Assembly (NCBI GenBank): GCA_016839875.1
Contig: JAEOTK010000269.1
Location: forward strand, 1-34,518
DNA: 34,518 bases
DNA from: Candidatus Heimdallarchaeota archaeon
GTDB lineage: Archaea > Asgardarchaeota > Heimdallarchaeia > Heimdallarchaeales > Heimdallarchaeaceae
Direction of reading: 5' to 3'
The notes beneath the pieces were generated by a model. The model did no database searches. It had not been told where the DNA came from and was given only the letters and a program-made list of their open reading frames with translations. Both the position numbers and the translations under genes were made by a program. Of this stretch, positions 1 through 6,471 are shown piece after piece; position 1 is the first letter of the stretch, and the number at the start of each line of letters is the position of its first letter.

Positions 1-72
1 AATTTCATGTATAGCCTCTGCTATCTGTTTTGTATTACCGGTTTTTGTGAAGTAAGTAACTAGAATTTTCAT
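1..72 (-). CDS. Flavodoxin-family protein, N-terminal fragment cut by window edge
   Basis: Reading leftward from an ATG at 72, the frame stays open for 24 codons to the window edge. The peptide begins MKILVTYFTKTGNTKQIAEA, a beta-strand followed by a T-x-T-G-N-T loop and a helix. That is the FMN-phosphate-binding start of flavodoxins. The protein is expected to be a soluble FMN electron carrier or the flavodoxin domain of a larger flavoprotein; only the first 24 residues are visible, so the two cannot be told apart. It lies 70 bp downstream of the ATC-hydrolase-like gene on the same strand and may be cotranscribed with it. Sitting beside a hydrogenase island fits an electron-transfer role, but that link is inference. 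Confidence 0.75.
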   Translation of the reverse strand, partial: MKILVTYFTKTGNTKQIAEAIHEI

Positions 73-142
73 GGACATTTGCAGACTACTAGATTATATA
101 AAAATATCCTTTTCTCGTTAGAGAGAAGAAGTCCAAAATCGC

Positions 143-760
143 TTAACGGGGATTATATCTGAATGTACATCTCTGAAATCCAGAAACTATAGTTTCCTCT
201 CTCTCAAAGACCACCCAAGTTTCTAACGCGCTTGCCATAAGAAGATCATATTCACACAGAATAGAACCTAGTTCAGGGCAACCATTGGCTTTGAAAATCT
301 CGAAATAAAGGCATCTATGAATATCGATATGGTACCCATTTTCGTTCGCTTGAATTGTTTCTTGATGGAAGTATTCGTTTTCATAGGGACTTGGACTAGA
401 TGTTGTCAATTCTACAAAAGAATCAAAAGGTGCTGAACTCTCCTTGAGTTTGGCTACCATTCCATCAAATGTAGGTTTCATAAGATCATTGTAAATGTCC
501 ATAATTATTCCTTTTAACTCATCAATGGTTAGTTGTTCAGGTTTAAGTATTTGATATAAAGAGATAACAAGAATCGCAGAAACACCATGGAATTTGCTTA
601 TTTCATCCGGCATATGATTAAGATTTTTCTCAAAGTTACTTCGAAACTGGGAGTTGAAATCATCTGCATACTCTAGCCCCATATCTTCTCCAAATAGACT
701 GGATAATTTCTTACTAACTAACATAGCAAGGTAATCAGCCAATTGCTCATGTGTTACCAT
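143..760 (-). CDS. ATC hydrolase-like (L-2-amino-thiazoline-4-carboxylate hydrolase family) protein
   Basis: This 205-aa soluble protein has no signal peptide or membrane segment. Its C-terminal half carries the layout of the L-2-amino-thiazoline-4-carboxylic acid hydrolase family: a strand with HRCLYFEIFKANGCPEL (near residues 148-164), then an ILCEYD segment, and a C-terminal FEREETIVSGFQRCTFRY strand pair with a conserved Cys-x-Phe-Arg-Tyr ending. Characterised members open a cyclic cysteine precursor, but most genomic members are of unknown substrate, so the name is a family label. The start ATG at 760 is about 25 bp from a TATA-like element (779-790), which suggests a nearly leaderless transcript. 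It diverges from hypD and is followed on the same strand by the flavodoxin fragment. Confidence 0.65.
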   Translation of the reverse strand: MVTHEQLADYLAMLVSKKLSSLFGEDMGLEYADDFNSQFRSNFEKNLNHMPDEISKFHGVSAILVISLYQILKPEQLTIDELKGIIMDIYNDLMKPTFDGMVAKLKESSAPFDSFVELTTSSPSPYENEYFHQETIQANENGYHIDIHRCLYFEIFKANGCPELGSILCEYDLLMASALETWVVFEREETIVSGFQRCTFRYNPR

Positions 761-778
761 AGCTATTGCGAACTCTGA

Positions 779-790
779 TTTATATTAAAG
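779..790. promoter_or_regulatory. Bidirectional TATA-like element between ATC-hydrolase-like gene and hypD
   Basis: The stretch TTTATATTAAAG reads as a TATA box on either strand. On the minus strand it is about 25 bp before the ATG at 760, giving a leaderless or near-leaderless message. On the plus strand it predicts transcription from about 808-812, which leaves a leader of about 75 nt before the hypD ATG at 887. Position and base composition are the only evidence. Confidence 0.45.
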
Positions 791-804
791 CATTCTTAAG
801 AATG
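791..804. promoter_or_regulatory. Perfect 14-bp palindrome at the hypD promoter (candidate operator)
   Basis: CATTCTTAAGAATG is identical to its reverse complement. It abuts the TATA-like element and ends just before the predicted hypD transcription start, which is where an archaeal repressor would block initiation. The core ATTCTTAAG also occurs at 12145-12153, upstream of the membrane-arm operon. Binding by any regulator is inferred. Confidence 0.45.
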
Positions 805-886
805 TAATTTCATTTTGTCAAAGAGAAGAAGTTATTTATTTAGAGGATTTTTGCAGAAAACAGAGAGGATTAGGGAATCACTCAAA

Positions 887-1990
887 ATGTCAGAACCTGC
901 CCAAAAGTATCGGAATAAAGAAATCGTTGATGTTATAATTAAGAAGATAACACAGCTGACAGATAAAATAGCAGAAAAAGTTCGTATCATGCATGTTTGT
1001 GGAACACATGAACATGATGTAGTAAAAGCCGGATTGCGATCATTATTGCCAGAAGAAATAGATCTGATTGCTGGTCCAGGGTGTCCTGTTTGTGTAAGTT
1101 CTGCTCAAGATGTTGATGAAGTTCTTTGGATTGCTGATAACCATAATGTTACCATTACTACTTTTGGTGATATGATGAGAGTCCCCGGCTCTACAGAATC
1201 TCTTTATCAAGCTCAAGGCAGGGGTGTAGATGTTCGTGTTGTTTATGGTGTTTCTGATGCTATTAAAATTGCTGAAAAAAATCCTGAAAAGGATGTAATT
1301 TTCTTTAGTGTTGGTTTTGAAACCACTTCGTGTGTCACTGCTGCTGAGGTAGTAAGGACTACTTTACCTAACTTCAGCATATATGCTTCCCATAAGGTAA
1401 TCCCACCAGCAATGGATTTACTTCTTCAGAGAGACGACATCGAATTTCAAGGTTTCTTAGCACCTGGTCATGTTTCGACAATTATTGGTTCAATACCCTA
1501 TGAATTCATTCCAGAAAAATACAACTTCCCTGTTGCTATTGCTGGTTTCGAACCTGTTGATATTCTCATGGGTATTCACTCCTTGATTCAACAGATCAAT
1601 GAAAACACATCGCGGGTTGATAATACCTATGGGAGATGGGTAAAACATGAAGGAAATGTTGCAGCTCTCAGAACTCTTGAAGAAGCTTATGTGCTTTCTG
1701 ATGCTAGATGGAGGGGACTAGGAGTATGGCCGGAAACAGGACATGAGATAAGTGAAAAATACTCGCACATTGATTCCAAGAAAAAATATGACATCCCAAA
1801 ACTTGAAGTTACAGAACTTCATGGTGGTTGCATTTGTGATGAAATACTCATTGGAAAATCAAAACCTTCCGAATGCAAGCTTTTCATGAAAGCTTGTAGA
1901 CCTGATCATCCTGTTGGAGCCTGTATGGTTAGTCATGAAGGAACATGTAATGTAGCTGCAACATATGAAGAAATTCAATGGGAAGATTAA
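887..1990 (+). CDS. hypD: Hydrogenase maturation factor HypD
   Basis: HypD is the iron-sulfur scaffold that, with HypC, assembles the Fe(CN)2CO group of [NiFe] hydrogenases in the cytoplasm. Seen here: the CGTHEH motif (Cys38), GPGCPVC (Cys66, Cys69), FFSVGFETT, PGHVSTIIG, and a C-terminal cysteine cluster at about residues 315, 317, 330, 337, 346 and 354, some of which hold the 4Fe-4S cluster. I chose the ATG at 887, giving 367 aa that begin MSEPAQKYRNKEIV, close to the usual 360-375 aa. A TTG at 815 would add 24 basic residues not expected in the family. A palindrome and TATA box lie upstream. HypC follows after 50 bp with its own ribosome-binding site, so the two are probably cotranscribed. 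Confidence 0.95.
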   Translation: MSEPAQKYRNKEIVDVIIKKITQLTDKIAEKVRIMHVCGTHEHDVVKAGLRSLLPEEIDLIAGPGCPVCVSSAQDVDEVLWIADNHNVTITTFGDMMRVPGSTESLYQAQGRGVDVRVVYGVSDAIKIAEKNPEKDVIFFSVGFETTSCVTAAEVVRTTLPNFSIYASHKVIPPAMDLLLQRDDIEFQGFLAPGHVSTIIGSIPYEFIPEKYNFPVAIAGFEPVDILMGIHSLIQQINENTSRVDNTYGRWVKHEGNVAALRTLEEAYVLSDARWRGLGVWPETGHEISEKYSHIDSKKKYDIPKLEVTELHGGCICDEILIGKSKPSECKLFMKACRPDHPVGACMVSHEGTCNVAATYEEIQWED

Positions 1991-2040
1991 GTTGCCCAAT
2001 AAAAAGAGTTAATTATTAAATATAAAAGGAAGAAATAACA

Positions 2041-2262
2041 ATGTGTCTCGCCATTCCCGCAAAAATCTGTGAGCTTCTTGAAGATAAGAGAGTGATAGTA
2101 GATATCACAGGAGTAAAACGAGAAGCTGATACATCCCTACTTGATGAACCTTTAGAAATTGGCGACTATGTTTTAATTCATACAGGTTTTATTATTTCAA
2201 AATTGGATCCCAAGCAAGCTGAGGAAGATCTTAAGCTATGGGATGAAATATTGAGTAAGTAG
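2041..2262 (+). CDS. hypC: Hydrogenase maturation chaperone HypC/HupF
   Basis: The 73-aa protein starts MCLAIPAKI, the invariant HypC N terminus. Its Cys2 (exposed after Met removal) binds the iron and CO/CN ligands together with HypD and then docks on the hydrogenase large-subunit precursor. Further family marks are the D-I-T-G-V-K-R-E-A strand and the GDYVLIHTGFIISKLD segment. Length is typical. A purine-rich AAGGAAG ribosome-binding site lies about 10 nt before the ATG. The short gap behind hypD indicates a hypDC unit whose products work as a pair. Confidence 0.95.
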   Translation: MCLAIPAKICELLEDKRVIVDITGVKREADTSLLDEPLEIGDYVLIHTGFIISKLDPKQAEEDLKLWDEILSK

Positions 2263-2336
2263 TCCTAGATCAAATCTATATTCTCAAACAAAAATCCGAA
2301 TGAGTTAAATAGGTTAAGAGAACATTTTTTCAATAT

Positions 2337-3020
2337 ATGGTACTCCGAGAAAAAGACGCAAATGCTCAGATTTTGAGGAATTTCATAGATTTCTCATTTA
2401 AGCCTAATCAATACTTCTTGACAAACTTATCCAGAGTTATGGCAGACTCTATAGATCAACTGGAATGCACTGGACAAGCATTAAGAAAAGTTGATACAAA
2501 AGAAGGGGTAGAATTACTTAGACGGAAATATAAACTGAGCAATCTAGAAATAGCATACATATTACAATTAATAACAAGAGGGTTTAGATTTAGAGTTGTA
2601 ACAGAGAGAGTATTTTTGTGTGAAGAAAGAGCTATATACCCAAACTTCGAAAGCTTTCCTCCAATCAAACCAAAAATCTCAGATGACTTTGAAACAAAAA
2701 CAGCAGTTCTAGATGTAATGGCAATTAGTCAGTATAAAGAAGATGAGGAACTATTAAGTGAAGTAATTAAATCAAATCCTGAATTATTAGAAAAACAATT
2801 TGGAGTACATTACACAGGTAGATACCTATCAATAAATGAGTGGTTACAATTAAAAGAAAATGAAGGAGAATGGAGCTCCGAGAATAACCTTCGTTGCCAT
2901 AATTTCAGTATAACCCCGAGTATTATTGCAGAAGTACTAATTCTTCAAGCAAGGGGTTGGTATTTACAAGAAATTCCTGTGAAATTTCAAAGGAATGAGT
3001 ACATATTATTAAAGAAATAA
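2337..3020 (+). CDS. Uncharacterised 227-aa protein in the hydrogenase island
   Basis: I do not recognise this protein. It is soluble, rich in charged residues and predicted mostly helical, with no cysteine motif resembling a cofactor site and no transmembrane segment. The N-terminal half includes a basic stretch (RRKYKLSNLEIAYILQLITR, about residues 62-81) that could be a helix-turn-helix-like or protein-binding helix. The C terminus has a second helical segment with ILQARGWYLQEIPVKF. It starts at an ATG 74 bp after hypC, and about 200 bp of regulatory-looking DNA separates it from the hydrogenase catalytic genes. Position suggests a role in hydrogenase regulation or assembly, but nothing in the sequence shows this. 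Confidence 0.6.
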   Translation: MVLREKDANAQILRNFIDFSFKPNQYFLTNLSRVMADSIDQLECTGQALRKVDTKEGVELLRRKYKLSNLEIAYILQLITRGFRFRVVTERVFLCEERAIYPNFESFPPIKPKISDDFETKTAVLDVMAISQYKEDEELLSEVIKSNPELLEKQFGVHYTGRYLSINEWLQLKENEGEWSSENNLRCHNFSITPSIIAEVLILQARGWYLQEIPVKFQRNEYILLKK

Positions 3021-3092
3021 TCTGAAAGCTAAAATTAATTTTCTAGTTACTAGTCTTAATGCACAAAATTATCTTAGTATGATACAATATTG

Positions 3093-3122
3093 CACCAAAT
3101 GGCGATTAAACGGCTTTTGGTG
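3093..3122. repeat. Inverted repeat CACCAAA / TTTGGTG upstream of hydrogenase operon
   Basis: A 7-bp perfect inverted repeat (3093-3099 and 3116-3122) flanks a 16-nt spacer. It sits 73 bp after the end of the 227-aa gene and about 60 bp upstream of the TATA box of the catalytic operon. There is no T-run, so it is unlikely to be an intrinsic terminator; a protein-binding site is possible. Confidence 0.35.
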
Positions 3123-3143
3123 GGAAAATAGAGAGGGTTGGAA

Positions 3144-3159
3144 TAAGACAATTGTCTTA
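3144..3159. promoter_or_regulatory. Perfect 16-bp palindrome upstream of the hydrogenase catalytic operon
   Basis: TAAGACAATTGTCTTA equals its own reverse complement over 16 bp. It lies 21-36 bp upstream of the TATA-like element at 3180-3186 and 68 bp before the first start codon. Such a site upstream of TATA/BRE is typical of an activator or autoregulated repressor site in archaea. No regulator gene for it is evident in the adjacent genes. Confidence 0.5.
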
Positions 3160-3179
3160 ACGCTTTAGCATAACCTTTT

Positions 3180-3220
3180 TTTATAACTGAAAAATGATTT
3201 AACTAAAATTATAAAGAGGA
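3180..3220 (+). promoter_or_regulatory. TATA box and ribosome-binding site of the hydrogenase catalytic operon
   Basis: TTTATAAC at about 3180-3187 is a TATA-like element, predicting transcription from about 3208-3212. A GAGGA ribosome-binding site at 3216-3220 precedes the ATG at 3227 by 6 nt. The leader would therefore be short, around 15-20 nt. Confidence 0.5.
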
Positions 3221-3226
3221 CTTCTG

Positions 3227-3754
3227 ATGAGTGATGCACTCAAGGAATTAGAAGAGATTATAAAAATAACTTTACCTGAAAATCTCGTAGAGGAAATCAT
3301 TAAAGTTGAAGAAGGGCATTTCGATGTTCTTTCACCAGCAAATAGTGCTTATGACTTGATGAAAATTCTACGTGAAGATGCCGGAATTTATCATCTATCA
3401 ACAATTACAGGTATTGAAAATGAAGAGGACTTTAGTGTCTGTTATCACATTCAATACAGGATAGAAGAGGAATTCAGAGAAGTACCAATAAATTTTATTG
3501 TTACTAAGATTGATAAATCGAATCCTAAGACCCCGAGTATGGTTGATTTCTTTGTTGCAGCTGATTATTATGAAAGAGAAATATATGATTTCTTTGGAAT
3601 CTACTTTGATAATCATCCCTTTCTGCAAAGAATCATATTACCTGAAATGTGGCCTGATGATGTTAGACCATTACGTAAGGAATACAGTTGGCAACAACTT
3701 AAGGAAATCACCATGAATCTCGCAAAACAGGTACTTGAGGAGGCTAGAAAATGA
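3227..3754 (+). CDS. NuoC-like (30 kDa) subunit of group 4 [NiFe] hydrogenase
   Basis: This 175-aa protein belongs to the respiratory-chain 30-kDa subunit family (NuoC / HycE N-terminal domain / FpoC). It is a structural connector in the peripheral arm, beside the large subunit and ferredoxin domains, and carries no cofactor. The diagnostic C-terminal block is present: YEREIYDFFGIYFDNHP (about residues 115-131), then RIILPEMWPDDVRPLRKEY, the family's E-R-E-x-x-D-[ML]-F-G-I and P-L-R-K-[DE] signatures. It opens the catalytic operon, and its stop overlaps the start of the large-subunit gene by 4 bp, implying translational coupling. Confidence 0.92.
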   Translation: MSDALKELEEIIKITLPENLVEEIIKVEEGHFDVLSPANSAYDLMKILREDAGIYHLSTITGIENEEDFSVCYHIQYRIEEEFREVPINFIVTKIDKSNPKTPSMVDFFVAADYYEREIYDFFGIYFDNHPFLQRIILPEMWPDDVRPLRKEYSWQQLKEITMNLAKQVLEEARK

Positions 3755-5007
3755 CAGAGACCTTTAGATCAAGATTTAGAACCGTAGTAGATGGAAGCGA
3801 CGGACCTGCTGATGCTGATCACCATATGTTTATCGGACCTCAACATCCATGGGCTGAAGAACCAGCACATTTCATAATTCATGTGAAAGGAGAAAGAGTT
3901 GTTGAAGCTGATATCAGAATTGGTTTCAACTTCAGAGGAATGGAAAAAGCAATGGAAGCTAGAACTTGGCGTCAGAATACTATGTTAGTTCCAAGAGCAT
4001 GTGGAATTTGCAGTGCAGTTCATCAAAACATCTATGTAAGAGTTGTTGATAGACTTGCAGGTGTGGAAGATCAAATCTCCGATAGAGCTAGATTGATCCG
4101 AATGTTTAGTCTTGAAGCTGAACGTGTACATTCACACATTCTCTGGTATGGTATTCTTGCACATGATGCTGGTTTTGATACAATGTTACACATCTCATGG
4201 AGAGATCGAGAGATTATAATGGATATAATCGAAGATGTGAGTGGTAATAGAGTAAATCCTGCTTTAATGCTTCCAGGTGGTGTCAAAAGAGATATCCCTC
4301 AAGCAAAACTTGACAAAGCAAAACCTATGATAGCAGATCTGATAAAGAAGGTAGAATATCATAAGAAAGTCTTTACAGAAGAAGCTTCAATTCGAAACAG
4401 ATTGGAAGATGTTGGTGTCTTAACAAAAGACCATGCAAAAGAAACAACTCCCAATGGACCCACTGGAAGAGGGTCAGGATTGCCTTTTGACATAAGAAAA
4501 TCTTATCCATATGAGTTATATGATAAACTTGATTGGAATCTTGTTTGTTACCCAGAAGGAGATATCTTAGCTACAACTCTTGTAAGAATAGATGAAACCT
4601 TAGAATCACTTCAAATGATGCAACAAATGTCTGATCAACTGGAATCTGCAAAAGGAGAAACTTTGATTAGAGTTAGACCAAGAGTTCCAGAAGGAAGATA
4701 CATGACTAGAGGTGAAGCTCCTCGTGGTGAAGACGTCCACTATGGTATCGCCAATGGAACTGATAAACCAGAACGATACAAAATACGAGCTCCATCATTG
4801 GGTAATATAGATGCAACATTGAAAAGAATGGATGGTGAATATATAGCCGACATGCCTGTTATTCTGCGAAGTTATGATCCTTGCTTCTCATGTACAAACA
4901 GGGTTATGGTTATCAATGAAAAAACAGGAGACAAAACACTAATGACTCAAGACGAGTTTGCATTAAAGGCTACAAAAGCCAAGAAATATAATAGGAGTTT
5001 TTTCTGA
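3751..5007 (+). CDS. Group 4 [NiFe] hydrogenase large (catalytic) subunit, NuoD-like
   Basis: The 418-aa protein is the NuoD/HycE-type large subunit holding the NiFe active site for reversible proton reduction to H2. Both Ni-binding motifs are intact: L1 is RACGICSAVH (Cys84, Cys87) and L2 is DPCFSCTNR (Cys378, Cys381). Complex I and F420H2 dehydrogenase homologues have lost these cysteines, so this is a hydrogenase and not a quinone-reducing NuoD. The N-terminal GPQHPWAEEP segment is the usual family start. A 37-residue tail follows Cys381, as in HycE-type precursors trimmed by an endopeptidase; no such protease is in the window. The gene overlaps the NuoC-like gene and is followed after 5 bp by the ferredoxin gene. 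Confidence 0.93.
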   Translation: MTETFRSRFRTVVDGSDGPADADHHMFIGPQHPWAEEPAHFIIHVKGERVVEADIRIGFNFRGMEKAMEARTWRQNTMLVPRACGICSAVHQNIYVRVVDRLAGVEDQISDRARLIRMFSLEAERVHSHILWYGILAHDAGFDTMLHISWRDREIIMDIIEDVSGNRVNPALMLPGGVKRDIPQAKLDKAKPMIADLIKKVEYHKKVFTEEASIRNRLEDVGVLTKDHAKETTPNGPTGRGSGLPFDIRKSYPYELYDKLDWNLVCYPEGDILATTLVRIDETLESLQMMQQMSDQLESAKGETLIRVRPRVPEGRYMTRGEAPRGEDVHYGIANGTDKPERYKIRAPSLGNIDATLKRMDGEYIADMPVILRSYDPCFSCTNRVMVINEKTGDKTLMTQDEFALKATKAKKYNRSFF

Positions 5008-5012
5008 GGTGA

Positions 5013-5489
5013 ATGAAAATGGGTAAAAAAATACTAGTAATGGGTGGCGAAGCTCTAAAGAATCAAGCTAAGGGACCAGTCACTTTACACGTTCTCGATC
5101 GAATAGGAAATCATCCTCCTCCCGAGGACATTAGAACCGTTCCAAAAATCATTGAAGATCGGTGTATAATGTGCGGGACTTGTGTGAATGTATGCCCCAA
5201 CCACTGCTTATGGATGGAAAAAGACGATAAAGACAATGGTATGATTTGGTTTCTATCTCCACAGTGTATGTGGTGTGGTCATTGTCAAACATATTGTCCA
5301 AAGGATGCCATTCATGTAGATACAGATCCAGACAGTTCGAATACTTTATTCTCTTTCAACGTAAGACAAGATTACTCAATGCTTTGTGCTAAAGGTAGCT
5401 TCAAAGGTGAAAAAGCTGAAAAGAAATTAGCTGAACTAATCGAAGAAGGTGGAAAGAAGTTGAAAGAAATAGAGGAGTTTAGGAGTTGA
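5013..5489 (+). CDS. NuoI/HycF-like 2x[4Fe-4S] ferredoxin subunit
   Basis: This 158-aa protein carries two classic cluster motifs, CIMCGTCVNVCP and CMWCGHCQTYCP, each C-x2-C-x2-C-x3-C-P. It is the electron-entry or relay subunit that passes electrons between a soluble ferredoxin and the small subunit. The N terminus (about 50 residues) is an extension containing GPVTLHVLDRIGNHPPPEDI. The C terminus is a charged helix (residues about 130-158) that may dock on the complex. It starts at ATG 5013, or at 5019 (MGKK), since MKMGKK offers two starts. It sits 5 bp from each neighbour in the operon. Confidence 0.9.
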   Translation: MKMGKKILVMGGEALKNQAKGPVTLHVLDRIGNHPPPEDIRTVPKIIEDRCIMCGTCVNVCPNHCLWMEKDDKDNGMIWFLSPQCMWCGHCQTYCPKDAIHVDTDPDSSNTLFSFNVRQDYSMLCAKGSFKGEKAEKKLAELIEEGGKKLKEIEEFRS

Positions 5490-5494
5490 TATAA

Positions 5495-5968
5495 ATGGGT
5501 TGGCTTAAGAAATTTGGAGTAAATTGTGCAGTAAGATCCCCATGGATCATCCACATGAATGCAGGTGGATGTAACGGCTGTGATATTGAGATTGTTGATG
5601 CTTTAACTCCTCGACATGATATTGAGCAGTATGGTATAACACTAAGAGGAACACCAAGACAAGCAGATGTTCTAGTTATTACAGGTGGAGTTACTTTACA
5701 AGTAGCTGAAAGAGTAAGAAGAGTTTATGAGCAGATGCCTCTACCAAAATTCGTAGTAGCAGTTGGAAATTGTTGTACTACTGGTGGTGTTTTTCAAGAA
5801 TGTGCATTTGTTTTAGGTGGAATTGACCATGTAATTCCTGTTGATGCGTACGTGTATGGATGTCCCCCAAGACCGGAGAACATTGTTCATGCAGTAGCAA
5901 CCTTACTTGGCAAGCTTAAAGTAGATTTAATTGGTGTTGAGAAAAAGGAAATTCCTCAAGAAGAGTAA
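5495..5968 (+). CDS. NuoB-like [4Fe-4S] small subunit of the hydrogenase
   Basis: The 157-aa protein is the NuoB / hydrogenase small-subunit core (20-kDa PSST family) that carries the proximal 4Fe-4S cluster next to the NiFe site. The cluster ligands are visible in NAGGCNGCDIEI (two Cys), VGNCCTTGGVF and VYGCPPRPENI. The protein has no Tat signal and no C-terminal membrane anchor, as expected for a group 4 enzyme whose catalytic site faces the cytoplasm. It is the last gene of the plus-strand operon; the downstream DNA is T-rich and convergent with the membrane-arm operon. Confidence 0.93.
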   Translation: MGWLKKFGVNCAVRSPWIIHMNAGGCNGCDIEIVDALTPRHDIEQYGITLRGTPRQADVLVITGGVTLQVAERVRRVYEQMPLPKFVVAVGNCCTTGGVFQECAFVLGGIDHVIPVDAYVYGCPPRPENIVHAVATLLGKLKVDLIGVEKKEIPQEE

Positions 5969-5969
5969 T

Positions 5970-6000
5970 TTCTAACTTTTCTTTTATTTTTTATTTTTAA
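5970..6000 (+). terminator. T-rich terminator after the catalytic operon
   Basis: Directly after the small-subunit stop, the plus strand is a series of T-runs (CTTTTCTTTTATTTTTTATT and on), the usual archaeal oligo-T termination signal. No stem-loop is evident. It lies between convergent genes. Confidence 0.5.
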
Positions 6001-6372
6001 TTAAGATATTAGTTTTACAAAGTTGAATATCATAAGGATAGTTGAAATTATTGCTATCCCAATCAAGGTTGCAACAAGTGACCAGTATTTCTTGTGAGCA
6101 TAAATTCCAATTGCATTAATAGTTGCGTAAATCATGAAACCCATGGTTAAGATAAAAAGAATTACACCCCAATTTTGGTTAAGTAAAATAGCTATTCCAC
6201 TAATGAAAGCTAAAAACGACATCACAAACTCAGCAATTATGTGGAAATATCTTTCAAGTTTTATTTCTATATATTTCTGAGTTTTTTTATTGTAAAAAGC
6301 TATAATCCAGAATATAACAAGTGAAACTCCTACCAATATAGAGTAAATCCCCGTAATTATATCTAATACCAT
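6001..6372 (-). CDS. Uncharacterised four-helix membrane protein
   Basis: This 123-aa protein has four hydrophobic segments (about residues 6-26, 43-63, 68-88 and 95-118). A basic loop, YNKKTQKYIEIKLERY, lies between the first two. I recognise no family motif and see no charged residues inside the helices as in the Nuo antiporter subunits. It lies 99 bp beyond the NuoN-like gene on the same strand, but an A-rich stretch between them (a T-rich terminator on the minus strand) suggests separate transcription. It could be an accessory membrane subunit or unrelated. Confidence 0.6.
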   Translation of the reverse strand: MVLDIITGIYSILVGVSLVIFWIIAFYNKKTQKYIEIKLERYFHIIAEFVMSFLAFISGIAILLNQNWGVILFILTMGFMIYATINAIGIYAHKKYWSLVATLIGIAIISTILMIFNFVKLIS

Positions 6373-6430
6373 AAAATGAATGTAAAAATTGCTTATAAAA
6401 ATATTATTTACATAATGAACTTGATTTGAT

Positions 6431-6460
6431 AAATAAAAAGAAAGAAAAAGAAAAAGGGAA
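6431..6460 (-). terminator. T-rich terminator after the membrane-arm operon
   Basis: On the minus strand, just past the NuoN-like stop codon, the sequence is several T-runs separated by single bases (complement of the A/G stretch at 6431-6460). This matches archaeal oligo-T termination. No hairpin is evident. Confidence 0.45.
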
Positions 6461-6471
6461 AAGAGATATGT

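Noticed and set aside
815..886. Upstream extension of hypD from TTG 815
   Set aside because: Adds 24 basic residues absent from the family; ATG 887 gives a normal HypD N terminus.
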